Source: JABCPE02 sp963516475 (GTDB lineage Bacteria; Bacteroidota; Bacteroidia; Flavobacteriales; Weeksellaceae). Taken from it: 64,000 bases of DNA. Below the pieces are notes generated by a model, which saw only the letters and a program-made list of their open reading frames with translations, was not told the origin of the DNA and ran no database searches. The number at the start of each line of letters is the position of its first letter. The first letter of the stretch is position 1. Shown piece after piece: positions 34,136 through 42,962 of the stretch. Location of the stretch: the NCBI GenBank assembly GCA_963516475.1, contig CAUQBR010000004.1, positions 62,001 through 126,000 of the forward strand, in the 5' to 3' direction. Made by a program: the position numbers and the translations under genes.

Positions 34136-35251
34136 CTAAACCACAGCATACTGCTTCCCCGAAAGGGCTTTGATATAGCCTAATAATTCTAAATCCAATA
34201 AAATCGGCAGCAATTTGAAAGGCGGCATTTCTAGTTTTAGACTGAGGTCATCCAGCGAGATAGGAGAATTTTCTGCTATGAGCTGGTAGGCTGGTTTCAG
34301 CCTTTCTTCCACCTCTATTTCTTTTGGTTCAAATAGCTGTGGCTGCTTCACAGATGGATAATTGTCACCCAATTCATCCAAAACATCTTGGAACGAAGCC
34401 AAAATTTTTGCTTTATTCTGGGCAATTATCATATTACATCCCTGACTATATTTATCTCCAAAACGCCCTGGCAGTGCCAAAACCTCTCTATTATATTGAT
34501 TGGCGTAACTCGCCGTACTCATAGAACCGCCCCCAAAAGCAGTTTCCACCACGATGGTAAATTGCGAAATTCCTGCTACTATCCTATTTCTCTGTAAAAA
34601 ATGTTCTCGGTCTGGTTTTTCGCTGGAATTAAATTCTGACAGCAGCGCCCCTCCGTTTTCCAAAATATCTTTTGACATTTTCTCGTGAACCGCTGGGTAA
34701 ATCATATGCAGACCATGAGCCAAAACTCCCACCGTAGGAATATTATGATTAAGAGCCTGCTGATGGGCATACCCATCCGTCCCCAAAGCCAAACCACTCA
34801 CTATCAGCACATTTTTATCCCTTAAAACCTCGCAAAGTTCTTCTATGAATTTCTTTCCATAAGCGGTCATTTTACGAGTTCCGACTATGCTTATCAGTTT
34901 TAAATCTTCATTAAAATTTCCCTTTTGATAAAGCACAGCAGGAGCATCTGGACACTCTAAAAGCAGCCGTGGAAGCTCGCTCTGGTGCCTCAGTCTGACT
35001 TTAATGTTATTTTTTTCGCAAAAAAGCAGTTCTTTTTCCGCAAATTTCAGAAAAGCATCATCGCCGATTCCCTTTGAAATCTGTGTTCCGATGCCAGAAA
35101 TTTCCTGCAAAACAGATTTGGAAAGTTTCCATGTTTCTTTGGCTGAACCTGTTACGGAGACCAGTTTCATAAAATTGACATCGCCCACCAAGGGACACGC
35201 TCTTAGCGCAATAGAATACAATATTTCTTCCGAATCTGCCACTATTTTCAT
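34136..35251 (-). CDS. dprA: DNA-processing protein DprA
   Basis: A 371-residue DprA/Smf protein, which binds incoming single-stranded DNA during natural transformation and loads RecA. The Rossmann-like core shows ISIVGTRKMTAYGKKF (about 121-136), VSGLALGTDGYAHQQAL (about 150-166), and EFNSSEKPDREHFLQRNRIVAG (about 208-229), followed by a C-terminal winged-helix region (about 310-371). The ATG begins on the base right after the mnmA stop. Other competence genes are not in the window. Confidence 0.94.
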   Translation of the reverse strand: MKIVADSEEILYSIALRACPLVGDVNFMKLVSVTGSAKETWKLSKSVLQEISGIGTQISKGIGDDAFLKFAEKELLFCEKNNIKVRLRHQSELPRLLLECPDAPAVLYQKGNFNEDLKLISIVGTRKMTAYGKKFIEELCEVLRDKNVLIVSGLALGTDGYAHQQALNHNIPTVGVLAHGLHMIYPAVHEKMSKDILENGGALLSEFNSSEKPDREHFLQRNRIVAGISQFTIVVETAFGGGSMSTASYANQYNREVLALPGRFGDKYSQGCNMIIAQNKAKILASFQDVLDELGDNYPSVKQPQLFEPKEIEVEERLKPAYQLIAENSPISLDDLSLKLEMPPFKLLPILLDLELLGYIKALSGKQYAVV

Positions 35252-36439
35252 TTATGAAATTACACCGCTTCCCAGCAGCTCTTCGCCCTGATACCACGCC
35301 GCGAACTGCCCTTCTGCTATCGCCGACTGCGGATTTTCAAACTCTATGAAAAATCCCTCTTCATACTGATAAAGAACCGCATCTTCCAAAGGCTGGCGGT
35401 ATCTTATCCTTGCTTTTATTTTCATGGATTCTCCGTTTTTCAGTCTTAAATCTTCACGAACCCAATGAACCTCATCATTATTGATTTTCAGTGCTTTTCG
35501 GTAAAGTCCAGGGAAATTTTTGCCCTCGCCCACGAAAAGAATATTATTCTCCATATCACGGTCGATGATGAAGCAAGATTCCTTATGTCCGCCTATTCCC
35601 AAGCCTTTGCTCTGTCCTATGGTAAAAAACTGCGCGCCTTGGTGCTTTCCGATTACTTTTCCGTCTTCTTTTTGGTATTTTATTTTCTTTGAAAGATATT
35701 TTAATTCATCAAGTTTGGTTTCAAAAATAAGCATTCCTTTATGAAACTCTTTGTAATCGCTGAAAATCTCCACGATTTCGCCTTCTTTCGGAATTAGCTG
35801 CTGCTGCAGAAATGTCGGCAGGCTCACCTTTCCGATGAAACAAAGCCCCTGAGAATCCTTTTTATCGGCAGTTACCAGTCCTATTTCTCTTGCGATTTCT
35901 CTCACTTTAGGTTTGGTCAGTTCTCCTATCGGGAATAGAGCTTTTGATAATTGATTTTGATTTAATTGACACAAAAAATAGCTTTGGTCTTTATTATTAT
36001 CCTTTCCTGCAAGAAGCTGATAGATTTCCTTCCCTGTCTCATCCACGAAAGAGGAAACTCTGGCGTAATGCCCCGTTGCCACCTTGTCAGCACCCAAAGA
36101 CAAAGCTGTCTGAAGAAAAACATCAAATTTCACTTCTCTATTGCAGAGAATATCTGGATTGGGCGTTCTTCCTTTTTCGTATTCGGAGAACATGTAATCT
36201 ACGATTCTTTCTTTGTAAAGTTCGCTCATGTCTATCACCTGAAAAGGAATACCCAGTTTCTGCGCTACCAGAAGGGCATCATTACTATCTTCTACCCATG
36301 GGCATTCATCCTCCAAAGTCACCGAAGCATCATTCCAGTTTCTCATGAAAAGCCCGATAACCTCGTGCCCTTGTTGTTTTAACAGGTAGGCGGCAACACT
36401 GCTGTCCACGCCTCCTGAAAGTCCTACGACTATTCTCAT
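35252..36439 (-). CDS. mnmA: tRNA-specific 2-thiouridylase
   Basis: A 395-residue MnmA that thiolates U34 of tRNA(Lys), tRNA(Glu) and tRNA(Gln). The ATP PP-loop is SGGVDSS (8-14) and the catalytic cysteines are Cys99 (NPDILCN) and Cys200 (GLCFIGK); the tRNA-binding GHYAR and DQSYFLC blocks lie between. It is the first gene of mnmA-dprA-33248. A leader of about 115 bases separates the promoter box from the start and contains two small inverted repeats. Confidence 0.95.
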   Translation of the reverse strand: MRIVVGLSGGVDSSVAAYLLKQQGHEVIGLFMRNWNDASVTLEDECPWVEDSNDALLVAQKLGIPFQVIDMSELYKERIVDYMFSEYEKGRTPNPDILCNREVKFDVFLQTALSLGADKVATGHYARVSSFVDETGKEIYQLLAGKDNNKDQSYFLCQLNQNQLSKALFPIGELTKPKVREIAREIGLVTADKKDSQGLCFIGKVSLPTFLQQQLIPKEGEIVEIFSDYKEFHKGMLIFETKLDELKYLSKKIKYQKEDGKVIGKHQGAQFFTIGQSKGLGIGGHKESCFIIDRDMENNILFVGEGKNFPGLYRKALKINNDEVHWVREDLRLKNGESMKIKARIRYRQPLEDAVLYQYEEGFFIEFENPQSAIAEGQFAAWYQGEELLGSGVIS

Positions 36440-36457
36440 ATACTAAAATCCCTAAAA

Positions 36458-36492
36458 CCTCAATAAAACGAGGAAATACGATAGGGTATCGT
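36458..36492 (-). other. two short inverted repeats in the mnmA leader
   Basis: ACGATA-GGG-TATCGT (36478-36492) and CCTC ... GAGG (36458-36473) lie between the mnmA promoter box and ATG. On the minus strand neither has the long T run of a strong terminator. Confidence 0.4.
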
Positions 36493-36560
36493 TTTTGTTA
36501 AACCATCTAAAAACACTACAAATACCAAGAAAAAACATCTGTATTTGTCATTTTGGGAGG

Positions 36561-36568
36561 CAAATTTA
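36561..36568 (-). promoter_or_regulatory. -7 promoter box for the mnmA operon
   Basis: TAAATTTG on the minus strand, about 121 bp before the mnmA ATG and just after the upstream operon's terminator. Confidence 0.5.
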
Positions 36569-36582
36569 AATGATTTTATCTG

Positions 36583-36617
36583 ATAAAAAAAATCCTCAAA
36601 TTTCACTTTGAGGATTT
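36583..36617 (-). terminator. terminator of the 40839-36695 operon
   Basis: An 11-bp perfect stem (AAATCCTCAAA / TTTGAGGATTT) with a 6-base loop and a T run on the minus strand. Confidence 0.85.
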
Positions 36618-36694
36618 AATATTTTTGTTTTTATTCTGGGTTTTTGAGGATTGATTAGGTTTAATGATTATATTTAAATTATTAAAATCATAGC

Positions 36695-37450
36695 TTATTT
36701 TATGGTTTCATAATAGTATCTTGCTCCTTTTTCATTTTTTGTTTTCACTATGGCTCTTATTGTAGGGTCTTTGCTACTTATTGTAATATCCCAATCATAA
36801 CCTTTTGTTTTAGACTTTACTTGTTTTAGTTCATTCCCTTCTTCATCCCTAATATAAAGTATATTACCAAGAATAGTATCGGGAGAAAAATATTTTATAT
36901 TTACCTTTATACTGTCTTTATTTTTTTCTATTATCTTTTTTTCAAAAAAATGGCTATCATTTTTTTTAATGGTTTGATTATTTACATCTATTACTATTCT
37001 TTGGTTTTCAATTTCAATTTTTCCCTCATTAATGAATTCTAACATAAGTTCAGCCTTCCCTTCTTTTGTATAAAATATCCACCAGCCTCTTCTGTATTTT
37101 TTATCATTTATTATACTGACCTCTCCTTCATATTCTAATTTCCCATTTGTATAATAGGCTTTTTCTATATAGTAATTTTGATTATCTTCTGACCAAATTA
37201 ACTTTGTTTCAATTTTAGATTTTCCACTAGGATAGTAGTCTTTAATTTCGGATATAATACCTTTTTTATACTTTACTTTGTAGGATATATTTCCATTTTT
37301 TGTAAAGTTTGTTGCTTGAACTAGACTATCATTTCTGTATACAAGCTCTTGAACTGTATTTTCATCTTCCCTCTTTTCCACTCTGTCTTTCAGCTTTTTA
37401 CAACTTAGTAATAGACCGAAAGACAAAATGGTAATTGATAAGTATTTCAT
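36695..37450 (-). CDS. lipoprotein with MORN-like repeats (YwqK-like)
   Basis: A 251-residue lipoprotein: the signal peptide ends in LLSC with Cys17 acylated. Residues about 40-150 hold MORN-variant repeats of the YwqK type, with units such as TNFTKNGNISYKVKYKKG, YYPSGKSKIETKLIW, YYTNGKLEYEGEV and WWIFYTKEGKAELMLEF. The C-terminal 80 residues look like a beta domain without known family. Databases often label such proteins as antitoxins, but the surface location argues against that. Last gene of the operon, 25 bp after coaX, and more AT-rich than its neighbours. Confidence 0.82.
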   Translation of the reverse strand: MKYLSITILSFGLLLSCKKLKDRVEKREDENTVQELVYRNDSLVQATNFTKNGNISYKVKYKKGIISEIKDYYPSGKSKIETKLIWSEDNQNYYIEKAYYTNGKLEYEGEVSIINDKKYRRGWWIFYTKEGKAELMLEFINEGKIEIENQRIVIDVNNQTIKKNDSHFFEKKIIEKNKDSIKVNIKYFSPDTILGNILYIRDEEGNELKQVKSKTKGYDWDITISSKDPTIRAIVKTKNEKGARYYYETIK

Positions 37451-37474
37451 TATTTCATATTTTTTAGAAACCAG

Positions 37475-38239
37475 CTACCCCTCCTTCCCCAAGAAATAAA
37501 GACCTTTCAGTGTGTGGAGATGGTCGCCGACATCTATTTTGTCTGTTAGTGGTTTATAGATGTGGGAAACTCCGCCTGTCGCAATTACGAAACATTTATC
37601 CTTCACTTCATTATTCACCCTTTCTATGAAGCCTTCCACCATTCCCAGATAGCCATAGACCATACCGCTGACCATACAGGAAACCGTATCCTGCCCCAAG
37701 ACAGTTCTCGGTGGAGCCAGCTCTATCTCTGGGAGCTGGGCAGTCTGCTGAACTAGACTATTCAACGAAGTGATAATCCCAGGTGCGATAATAACACCCT
37801 GAGTTTCACCATTTTCATCCACACAGCTCACCGTAAGGGCAGTTCCAAAATCTATGATAATTTTCTTTTTGTCTTTGGGATAAAGATAATGCGCCGCCAC
37901 CAAATTTGCATAAATATCAGTTCCCATTTGGCTGGATTTATGGCTGACTCCAGAGGGCGTGCTTCTATTTACCAAAACAGGATCCAGACCATGTATTTTC
38001 TTCAAAGCACTGCTAATCACCGTTGTAAGCTGCGGCACTACAGAACCGATGATGATTTTCTGAAACTCATCTGCTTTGACCTGATAAGTCTGATAAAACA
38101 AAAGAAACTGCGAATAAAATTCATCTTTCGTGCGGTAAGGCTTGGTGTTGATAACCCATGAGGCCTGGCATTCATCACCGTTGAATATCCCAAAACGGAT
38201 ATTCGTATTTCCTATATTGACTACTAAAGTTTTGCTCAT
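37475..38239 (-). CDS. coaX: type III pantothenate kinase
   Basis: A 254-residue CoaX of the ASKHA fold, performing the first step of coenzyme A synthesis with ATP and pantothenate. Motifs are the phosphate-1 loop LVVNIGNTNIRFGIF (about 4-18), MGTDIYANLVAAHYL, IIIDFGTALTVSC (phosphate-2, about 128-140) and PGIITSLNSLVQQTAQLPEI followed by GYLGMVEGF. It lacks any type I or II kinase domain. It sits 24 bp downstream of the M1 peptidase gene. Confidence 0.94.
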   Translation of the reverse strand: MSKTLVVNIGNTNIRFGIFNGDECQASWVINTKPYRTKDEFYSQFLLFYQTYQVKADEFQKIIIGSVVPQLTTVISSALKKIHGLDPVLVNRSTPSGVSHKSSQMGTDIYANLVAAHYLYPKDKKKIIIDFGTALTVSCVDENGETQGVIIAPGIITSLNSLVQQTAQLPEIELAPPRTVLGQDTVSCMVSGMVYGYLGMVEGFIERVNNEVKDKCFVIATGGVSHIYKPLTDKIDVGDHLHTLKGLYFLGKEG

Positions 38240-38263
38240 TTTCGTGTATTTTTGAAAAATTAC

Positions 38264-40120
38264 TTATTTCACTTCCAAGAAGTTGTCCTCTGGATGCACA
38301 TCGGCTAATCTTTGGGTAAAATCTATTCCCATAGCCTGAAGTTTTTCCTTCCCGAAAGGTATGGTAAAGGTGTAATGATTCGCTGTCCAGTTCCAATAAC
38401 CAAGGGTAGTAAAATTCCCAAAGAAATCAGATTTCTTCGGCTCTCTCATCATATTGAGCGGAATGTGATAGTTCACTATTTTGTTGTCTTTTGTCAATAT
38501 AGAGAAGTCTATCGGCATTGGGATTGTCCCTTTATTAACAAGGGTAATGGTCGTAAATCCATCGCCGTATTTTACATCTTTTATCGCATAGTCTATGGTT
38601 TTAGTAGTGTTTATCCAGTAATGATAAAACCATTTCAGATCCATTCCCGAAACTTTCTGCGCTATATGCATAAAATCACGCCCCGTAGGGTGTTTCATAG
38701 ACCATTCATCATAGTATTTTCTCATAATTTTAGACAAAGTCTCTTCCCCTACGATATAGCCCAGCTCTACTAAAAACAGTTCGCCTTTGGTGTAAGATGC
38801 CACGCTGTAAGCCGAACCGTGGTCGTGGTGGTCAGCAAGCCAAACCGCTGGTTCTTCTATCTTTCTTTTCGTGAATGCTACATAGCTCTGGATAGCATCC
38901 GTGAAAGGATTAGGCTGCGGCTGAACTGGCGGGAACAATCGGTAAAGAACATAATCCTGCGCATATGTCGTAAAACCTTCATCCAGCCAAGGAGCCACGC
39001 TCTCATTCGTTGCAAGCATCTGCTGATACCAAGAATGCGCCCCCTCATGCACCATCAGACTCACAAGGCCTTCTAGGTTTCTCGCTTCGCCCAGCATCAG
39101 CGTACACATTCCGTATTCCATACCGCCATCTCCCCCTTGGATAAAGCTGTAGCTTGGATAAGCATACCTTCCAAAAGTAGCGTTCATGATTTGGAAAAAT
39201 TTCACCGCAAGAGGTTTCGCTTCTTCCCAATATTTTGTTTTTTCTGATTTTTGATAAACGAAATATAGTTTAGGCCCATCGATTACAGTCATCTCTTCCA
39301 CCGAAAAATCTGGGTCTGCTGCCCAAGCAAAATCCAAAATATTTTTGGTTCTCCATCTCCAAGTTGCCTTTCCGTTTCTATCTTCTTTGATTGTAGGATT
39401 TTGGGCATATCCCTTCACTTCATTAGGGTTTTGGAGTATTCCTCCTGCTCCGATGACATAGTCTTTGTCAATGTTGATTGTAACATCAAAATCTCCAAAC
39501 GGCGCATGAAACTCCCTTCCTACATAGTCAAAAGTCGCCCAGCCGTCATAGTCGTATTCTGCGATTTTAGGATACCACTGGGACATGGACATTTCCACGC
39601 CTTCTCGGTTGTTTCGCCCTGCTCTTCGGATTTGGTGTGGAATCACTGCATCCCAGTCCATCGTGAAAGTCGTAGTGGAATTTGGTTTTAGCGGTTCATT
39701 CAGATAAACTTTCATTATCGTTTCCTGAATTTCGAATTTTAGTTCTTTGTCTTTTTGTTTTATCCAGTTTATTTTCTGGCTTCCCTCTTCATTAGCAGGA
39801 ATAGAAGCCAAACGAGAGACTGGTTTCCCATTTACTTTGGTCATCAGACGCCCATCTGCATTCAGCCCTTGGTTGGCCACCCTTTGGTCCATCATAGAAT
39901 TAGGCTTAAAGGCATTCCAATACAAATGAAAATACACTACTCTCAGCTCATCAGGCGAGTTGTTGGTGTATTCTATGCTCTGTTTTCCGTGGTAAGAATA
40001 GTTAGACGCATCTACATCAATGTTCATTTTATACTTCACATATTGCTGATAATAAGCTCCTTTCTGAGCAGACAGCATGAATGAAAAGCAAAAGCCGATT
40101 AGTAAAATTACTTTTTTCAT
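38264..40120 (-). CDS. M1-family metallopeptidase, exported
   Basis: A 618-residue exported M1 (gluzincin) aminopeptidase-like protein. Residues 1-19 are a signal peptide (ending in LSAQ). The zinc site is HEGAH (358-362) with the third ligand Glu381 in WLDEGFTTYA; the upstream GGMEYG (331-336) takes the place of the family's GxMEN. The N-terminal beta domain and the catalytic domain are present; the C-terminal part is shorter than in aminopeptidase N, as in many Bacteroidota periplasmic enzymes. It starts 2 bp after the preceding membrane-protein gene. Confidence 0.92.
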   Translation of the reverse strand: MKKVILLIGFCFSFMLSAQKGAYYQQYVKYKMNIDVDASNYSYHGKQSIEYTNNSPDELRVVYFHLYWNAFKPNSMMDQRVANQGLNADGRLMTKVNGKPVSRLASIPANEEGSQKINWIKQKDKELKFEIQETIMKVYLNEPLKPNSTTTFTMDWDAVIPHQIRRAGRNNREGVEMSMSQWYPKIAEYDYDGWATFDYVGREFHAPFGDFDVTINIDKDYVIGAGGILQNPNEVKGYAQNPTIKEDRNGKATWRWRTKNILDFAWAADPDFSVEEMTVIDGPKLYFVYQKSEKTKYWEEAKPLAVKFFQIMNATFGRYAYPSYSFIQGGDGGMEYGMCTLMLGEARNLEGLVSLMVHEGAHSWYQQMLATNESVAPWLDEGFTTYAQDYVLYRLFPPVQPQPNPFTDAIQSYVAFTKRKIEEPAVWLADHHDHGSAYSVASYTKGELFLVELGYIVGEETLSKIMRKYYDEWSMKHPTGRDFMHIAQKVSGMDLKWFYHYWINTTKTIDYAIKDVKYGDGFTTITLVNKGTIPMPIDFSILTKDNKIVNYHIPLNMMREPKKSDFFGNFTTLGYWNWTANHYTFTIPFGKEKLQAMGIDFTQRLADVHPEDNFLEVK

Positions 40121-40122
40121 AT

Positions 40123-40839
40123 TTATAAATTATTGTTTATTTCTTCTGTAAAAATATTTTTATATAAAGTGTAAATCATCGCATTCCAAAAAGGAAAAGT
40201 CAGTGCATATCCCACCAGAAATACAACTAAACCGAGGTAACTGATGAATGCAGTCCCAATGACACAAATCAACAGCGCTAAAAAATTCCCACGCATCACC
40301 TGAAAACTTAAAACCATCGCTGTTCCCAAAGGCTCATTCCTGAAATACATGAGCGGAGAAACAAAAAGCGTAAGCATCACCCAAAGCGGAGCAGGAAGCA
40401 CCAACTGACTCATAAATCTGTAAATCATCATCCAAAGAATGTAATATACAGCATATTTTATAAAGTTAGCTCCTTGATAACCTTCAAACAAATCGCCTAA
40501 AACAGGCTCTTCCTTGTTGTCTATTTTCTTAAAAATCTTGAAAAACCCTATATGCAGAGGGAAAACCAGCCCAGAGCAAAAAACACTCAATAATGAAAAT
40601 AATATCACATCTTTTGAACCAACCAATTCGTTTATCTTTTTTAAATAAACCTCCATGCTCGTTACTGATTGTAGTTCCATGAATTTTTCCCAAACTCCCA
40701 GATAGTTCGCCAATCCATAAGTCAGCAGCATAAATAAACCAAAATACACCATCGAAAAGGCGAGATTAAACCTCATTACCAATTTCCAATAATCAAACGC
40801 CTGACTGAAAATCTGCCCTGTATCTATTTTTTGTTCCAT
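40123..40839 (-). CDS. hypothetical multi-helix membrane protein
   Basis: A 238-residue membrane protein with about six helices (about 25-45, 78-100, 122-140, 145-165, 183-210 and near the end). No catalytic motif is visible. Similar flavobacterial proteins have sometimes been labelled as carotene oxygenase, which the sequence does not support. It heads a four-gene operon with the M1 peptidase, coaX and a lipoprotein, driven by the minus-strand half of the symmetric promoter at 40855-40886. Confidence 0.75.
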   Translation of the reverse strand: MEQKIDTGQIFSQAFDYWKLVMRFNLAFSMVYFGLFMLLTYGLANYLGVWEKFMELQSVTSMEVYLKKINELVGSKDVILFSLLSVFCSGLVFPLHIGFFKIFKKIDNKEEPVLGDLFEGYQGANFIKYAVYYILWMMIYRFMSQLVLPAPLWVMLTLFVSPLMYFRNEPLGTAMVLSFQVMRGNFLALLICVIGTAFISYLGLVVFLVGYALTFPFWNAMIYTLYKNIFTEEINNNL

Positions 40840-40854
40840 TTTTATTCTATTTTA

Positions 40855-40886
40855 TGCAAAAATAAAGTTTTAGTTTTATTTTTGCA
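40855..40886. promoter_or_regulatory. perfect inverted repeat containing two divergent -7 boxes
   Basis: TGCAAAAATAAA (40855-40866) and TTTATTTTTGCA (40875-40886) are perfect inverted repeats around an 8-base centre. The right arm contains TATTTTTG (40877-40884, plus strand, for pabB) and the left arm its mirror (40857-40864, minus strand, for the 40839 operon). The boxes are only 12 bp apart, so each promoter's upstream element must fall on or near the other's -7 box. Confidence 0.65.
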
Positions 40887-40888
40887 CT

Positions 40889-41863
40889 ATGAAAAATCTT
40901 CAAGGCTCTTTTGAGAAAATGAACTCCCTCTCTGCGAATAAAATTCCTTTCTTTTTTATGATTGATTTTTTGGCTCAGAATATCATCATTATTGAAGAAA
41001 AAGATTTGGAAAAAGCAGATATTTTCATCAAATTTCCTGACTTCAAATTTGAAAAACCAATTCAAAATTCAGAAAAAAATATTTTCTGGGAAAATTTCCC
41101 ACAGAGCAGGGAAGATTACCAAAAAGGCTTTGAAATTGTTCAAAAAAATCTAAAAGGCGGAAATTCCTACCTAGCCAACTACACCTGCCAGACGGAGATA
41201 AAAACCAACCTTTCTTTAAAGGAAATTTACAAAATTTCTGATGCGAAATACAAAGTCTATTTCGATGACCAATTTGTATTTTTTTCGCCAGAAACTTTCG
41301 TGGAAATCAAAGAAAATAAAATCTTCACCTACCCAATGAAAGGCACCATCGATGCCTCTGTGGAGAACGCTGTCAATGTCCTGAAAGAAGACAAAAAAGA
41401 GCTTGCCGAACATTATACGGTGGTGGATTTATTACGAAACGACCTGAGCATGGTGGCGGATAATGTCCAGCTGGAAGAGTTCCAAAGGATAGATTTCATT
41501 AAAACCCGCCAAAGGGATTTATACGCCATGAGTTCCAAAATTTCAGGAGAGCTAAAACCTGAATTTCAACAAAATATAGGCGACATTCTCCAAAAACTGC
41601 TTCCCGCAGGGTCTATTTTGGGCGCACCGAAAATGAAGACTTTGGAAATTGTTTTAGAAGCAGAAAATTACCAAAGAGGCTTTTACACAGGCGTTTGCGG
41701 CTGGTTTGACGGCAGAAATCTGGACAGCTGTGTGATGATTCGTTTTATAGAAAAAGAAAACGAAAAATGCTACTTCAAAAGCGGCGGCGGAATCACCCAT
41801 ATGAGCCAGTTGGAAGATGAATATCAAGAAATGAAAAATAAAATATATGTCCCAATTTATTGA
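40889..41863 (+). CDS. pabB: aminodeoxychorismate synthase component I
   Basis: A 324-residue chorismate-utilising enzyme that makes 4-amino-4-deoxychorismate for folate. The C-terminal catalytic core is complete: YPMKGTIDASVENAV, HYTVVDLLRNDLSMVAD, and PAGSILGAPKMKTLEIV followed by GFYTGVCGWFDG and SGGGITHMS. The start used is the ATG at 40889, which lies only 4 bases after the -7 box, so the mRNA would be leaderless; an internal ATG at 40919 is the alternative. It overlaps pabC by 17 bp. Confidence 0.92.
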   Translation: MKNLQGSFEKMNSLSANKIPFFFMIDFLAQNIIIIEEKDLEKADIFIKFPDFKFEKPIQNSEKNIFWENFPQSREDYQKGFEIVQKNLKGGNSYLANYTCQTEIKTNLSLKEIYKISDAKYKVYFDDQFVFFSPETFVEIKENKIFTYPMKGTIDASVENAVNVLKEDKKELAEHYTVVDLLRNDLSMVADNVQLEEFQRIDFIKTRQRDLYAMSSKISGELKPEFQQNIGDILQKLLPAGSILGAPKMKTLEIVLEAENYQRGFYTGVCGWFDGRNLDSCVMIRFIEKENEKCYFKSGGGITHMSQLEDEYQEMKNKIYVPIY

Positions 41864-42440
41864 AAGCATAAAAGTAGAAGACCAAAAAGTATTTTTATTA
41901 GACCTTCATCAGCAGAGGGTTCGCGAGACTTTTGCACATTTCGGAAAGGAGTGCTGTATAGATTTAGAAAAGATTTTCAAGGACTTAGAGCATGACGAAG
42001 ATGGACTCTACAAACTGCGCATCGTGTATGATTTGGAAGGAAATTTCAAATCCCAAATGCTCCCTTATGCATTTCCAGAAATAGAAACTTTTGAACTGGT
42101 AGAAAATAATGATTTTTCGTATGATTTCAAATTTGCAGACCGCACAGAATTTGAAAAAATGAAGAAAAAAGCCCGAGCACAGGAAATCATCATCGTGAAA
42201 AACGGACAGATTACGGACACTTCTTTTTCTAATCTTCTATTCCTGAAAAACCAAACTTGGTACACGCCTAAAAGTTTCTTGCTCAATGGCGTTCAGCGGC
42301 AAAACCTCCTAAAACAAGGAATAATAAAAGAAACGGAAATTACTCTACAAAACCTAAACGAATTCTCTCATTTTCAACTAATTAATTCCATGAATGAATT
42401 CAACCAAGATTTTGTGTATTCCATAGAAGAGTTAAAATAA
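41847..42440 (+). CDS. pabC: aminodeoxychorismate lyase (class IV aminotransferase)
   Basis: A 197-residue PLP-dependent fold-type IV protein that should split aminodeoxychorismate into 4-aminobenzoate and pyruvate. Visible are the PLP-phosphate region NGQITDTSFSNLLFLKNQTW, and LLNGVQRQNLL, typical of PabC. It is shorter than classical PabC (about 270), as in other flavobacteria. Its start overlaps the pabB end, which supports a shared role in folate synthesis. The specific reaction is inferred from context plus family. Confidence 0.87.
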   Translation: MSQFIESIKVEDQKVFLLDLHQQRVRETFAHFGKECCIDLEKIFKDLEHDEDGLYKLRIVYDLEGNFKSQMLPYAFPEIETFELVENNDFSYDFKFADRTEFEKMKKKARAQEIIIVKNGQITDTSFSNLLFLKNQTWYTPKSFLLNGVQRQNLLKQGIIKETEITLQNLNEFSHFQLINSMNEFNQDFVYSIEELK

Positions 42441-42441
42441 A

Positions 42442-42873
42442 TCATCGTTTTCCCTTGAAAAAATTACTGACCAAAAGTGAACATTCTTCCTCCAAAACAC
42501 CTGTGATGATTTCTGTTTTAGGATGGAGTTCTATTCCTTTATTTAGAAAACCGCGCTTTTCATCCCTTGCTCCGATGACCAAGCGGGAAATCTGCGACCA
42601 AAACAAAGCTCCAGCGCACATCACACACGGCTCCAGAGTCACATACATTGTGCAATCTTTCAGGTATTTACCGCCAAGAAAATTAGCCGCTGAGGTTATA
42701 CTCTGCATTTCGGCGTGGGCAGTGATATCGTTGAGCCGTTCGGTGAGATTATGCCCTCTGGCAATGATTTTATTATTACAAACTATCACACAACCTATCG
42801 GAACTTCCTCTTCTTCAAGGGCATAGCGAGCCTCTTGGAGAGCCGCTTTCATAAAATATTCGTCGGAAAACAT
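42442..42873 (-). CDS. tadA: tRNA(Arg) adenosine(34) deaminase
   Basis: A 143-residue zinc deaminase that converts A34 to inosine in tRNA(Arg). The zinc site is HAE (His53, Glu55) and PCVMC (Cys83, Cys86); LTERLNDITAHAEM and RGFLNKGIELHP are characteristic of TadA. Other members of the family act on free nucleosides, but the length and the motif set favour TadA. It converges on pabC with a single base between the stop codons. Promoter box TATTTTTG is 17 bp upstream. Confidence 0.92.
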   Translation of the reverse strand: MFSDEYFMKAALQEARYALEEEEVPIGCVIVCNNKIIARGHNLTERLNDITAHAEMQSITSAANFLGGKYLKDCTMYVTLEPCVMCAGALFWSQISRLVIGARDEKRGFLNKGIELHPKTEIITGVLEEECSLLVSNFFKGKR

Positions 42874-42890
42874 ATTTCTAAATGTTTCAG

Positions 42891-42898
42891 CAAAAATA
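42891..42898 (-). promoter_or_regulatory. -7 promoter box for tadA
   Basis: TATTTTTG on the minus strand, 17 bp before the tadA ATG. Confidence 0.55.
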
Positions 42899-42949
42899 GA
42901 AAATAAAAATCTGCTTTCATGGGAAATGTTCTTTTCTGTTATATTTTTC

Positions 42950-42957
42950 TAATTTTG
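42950..42957 (+). promoter_or_regulatory. -7 promoter box for the DUF6080 gene
   Basis: TAATTTTG ends just 5 bases before the ATG at 42963, which predicts a leaderless or nearly leaderless mRNA. Confidence 0.55.
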
Positions 42958-42962
42958 CAGCA

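Noticed and set aside
36695..37450. YwqK-type antitoxin of a toxin-antitoxin pair
   Set aside because: The protein has a clear lipoprotein signal, so it is outside the cytoplasm, and no toxin-like gene accompanies it.
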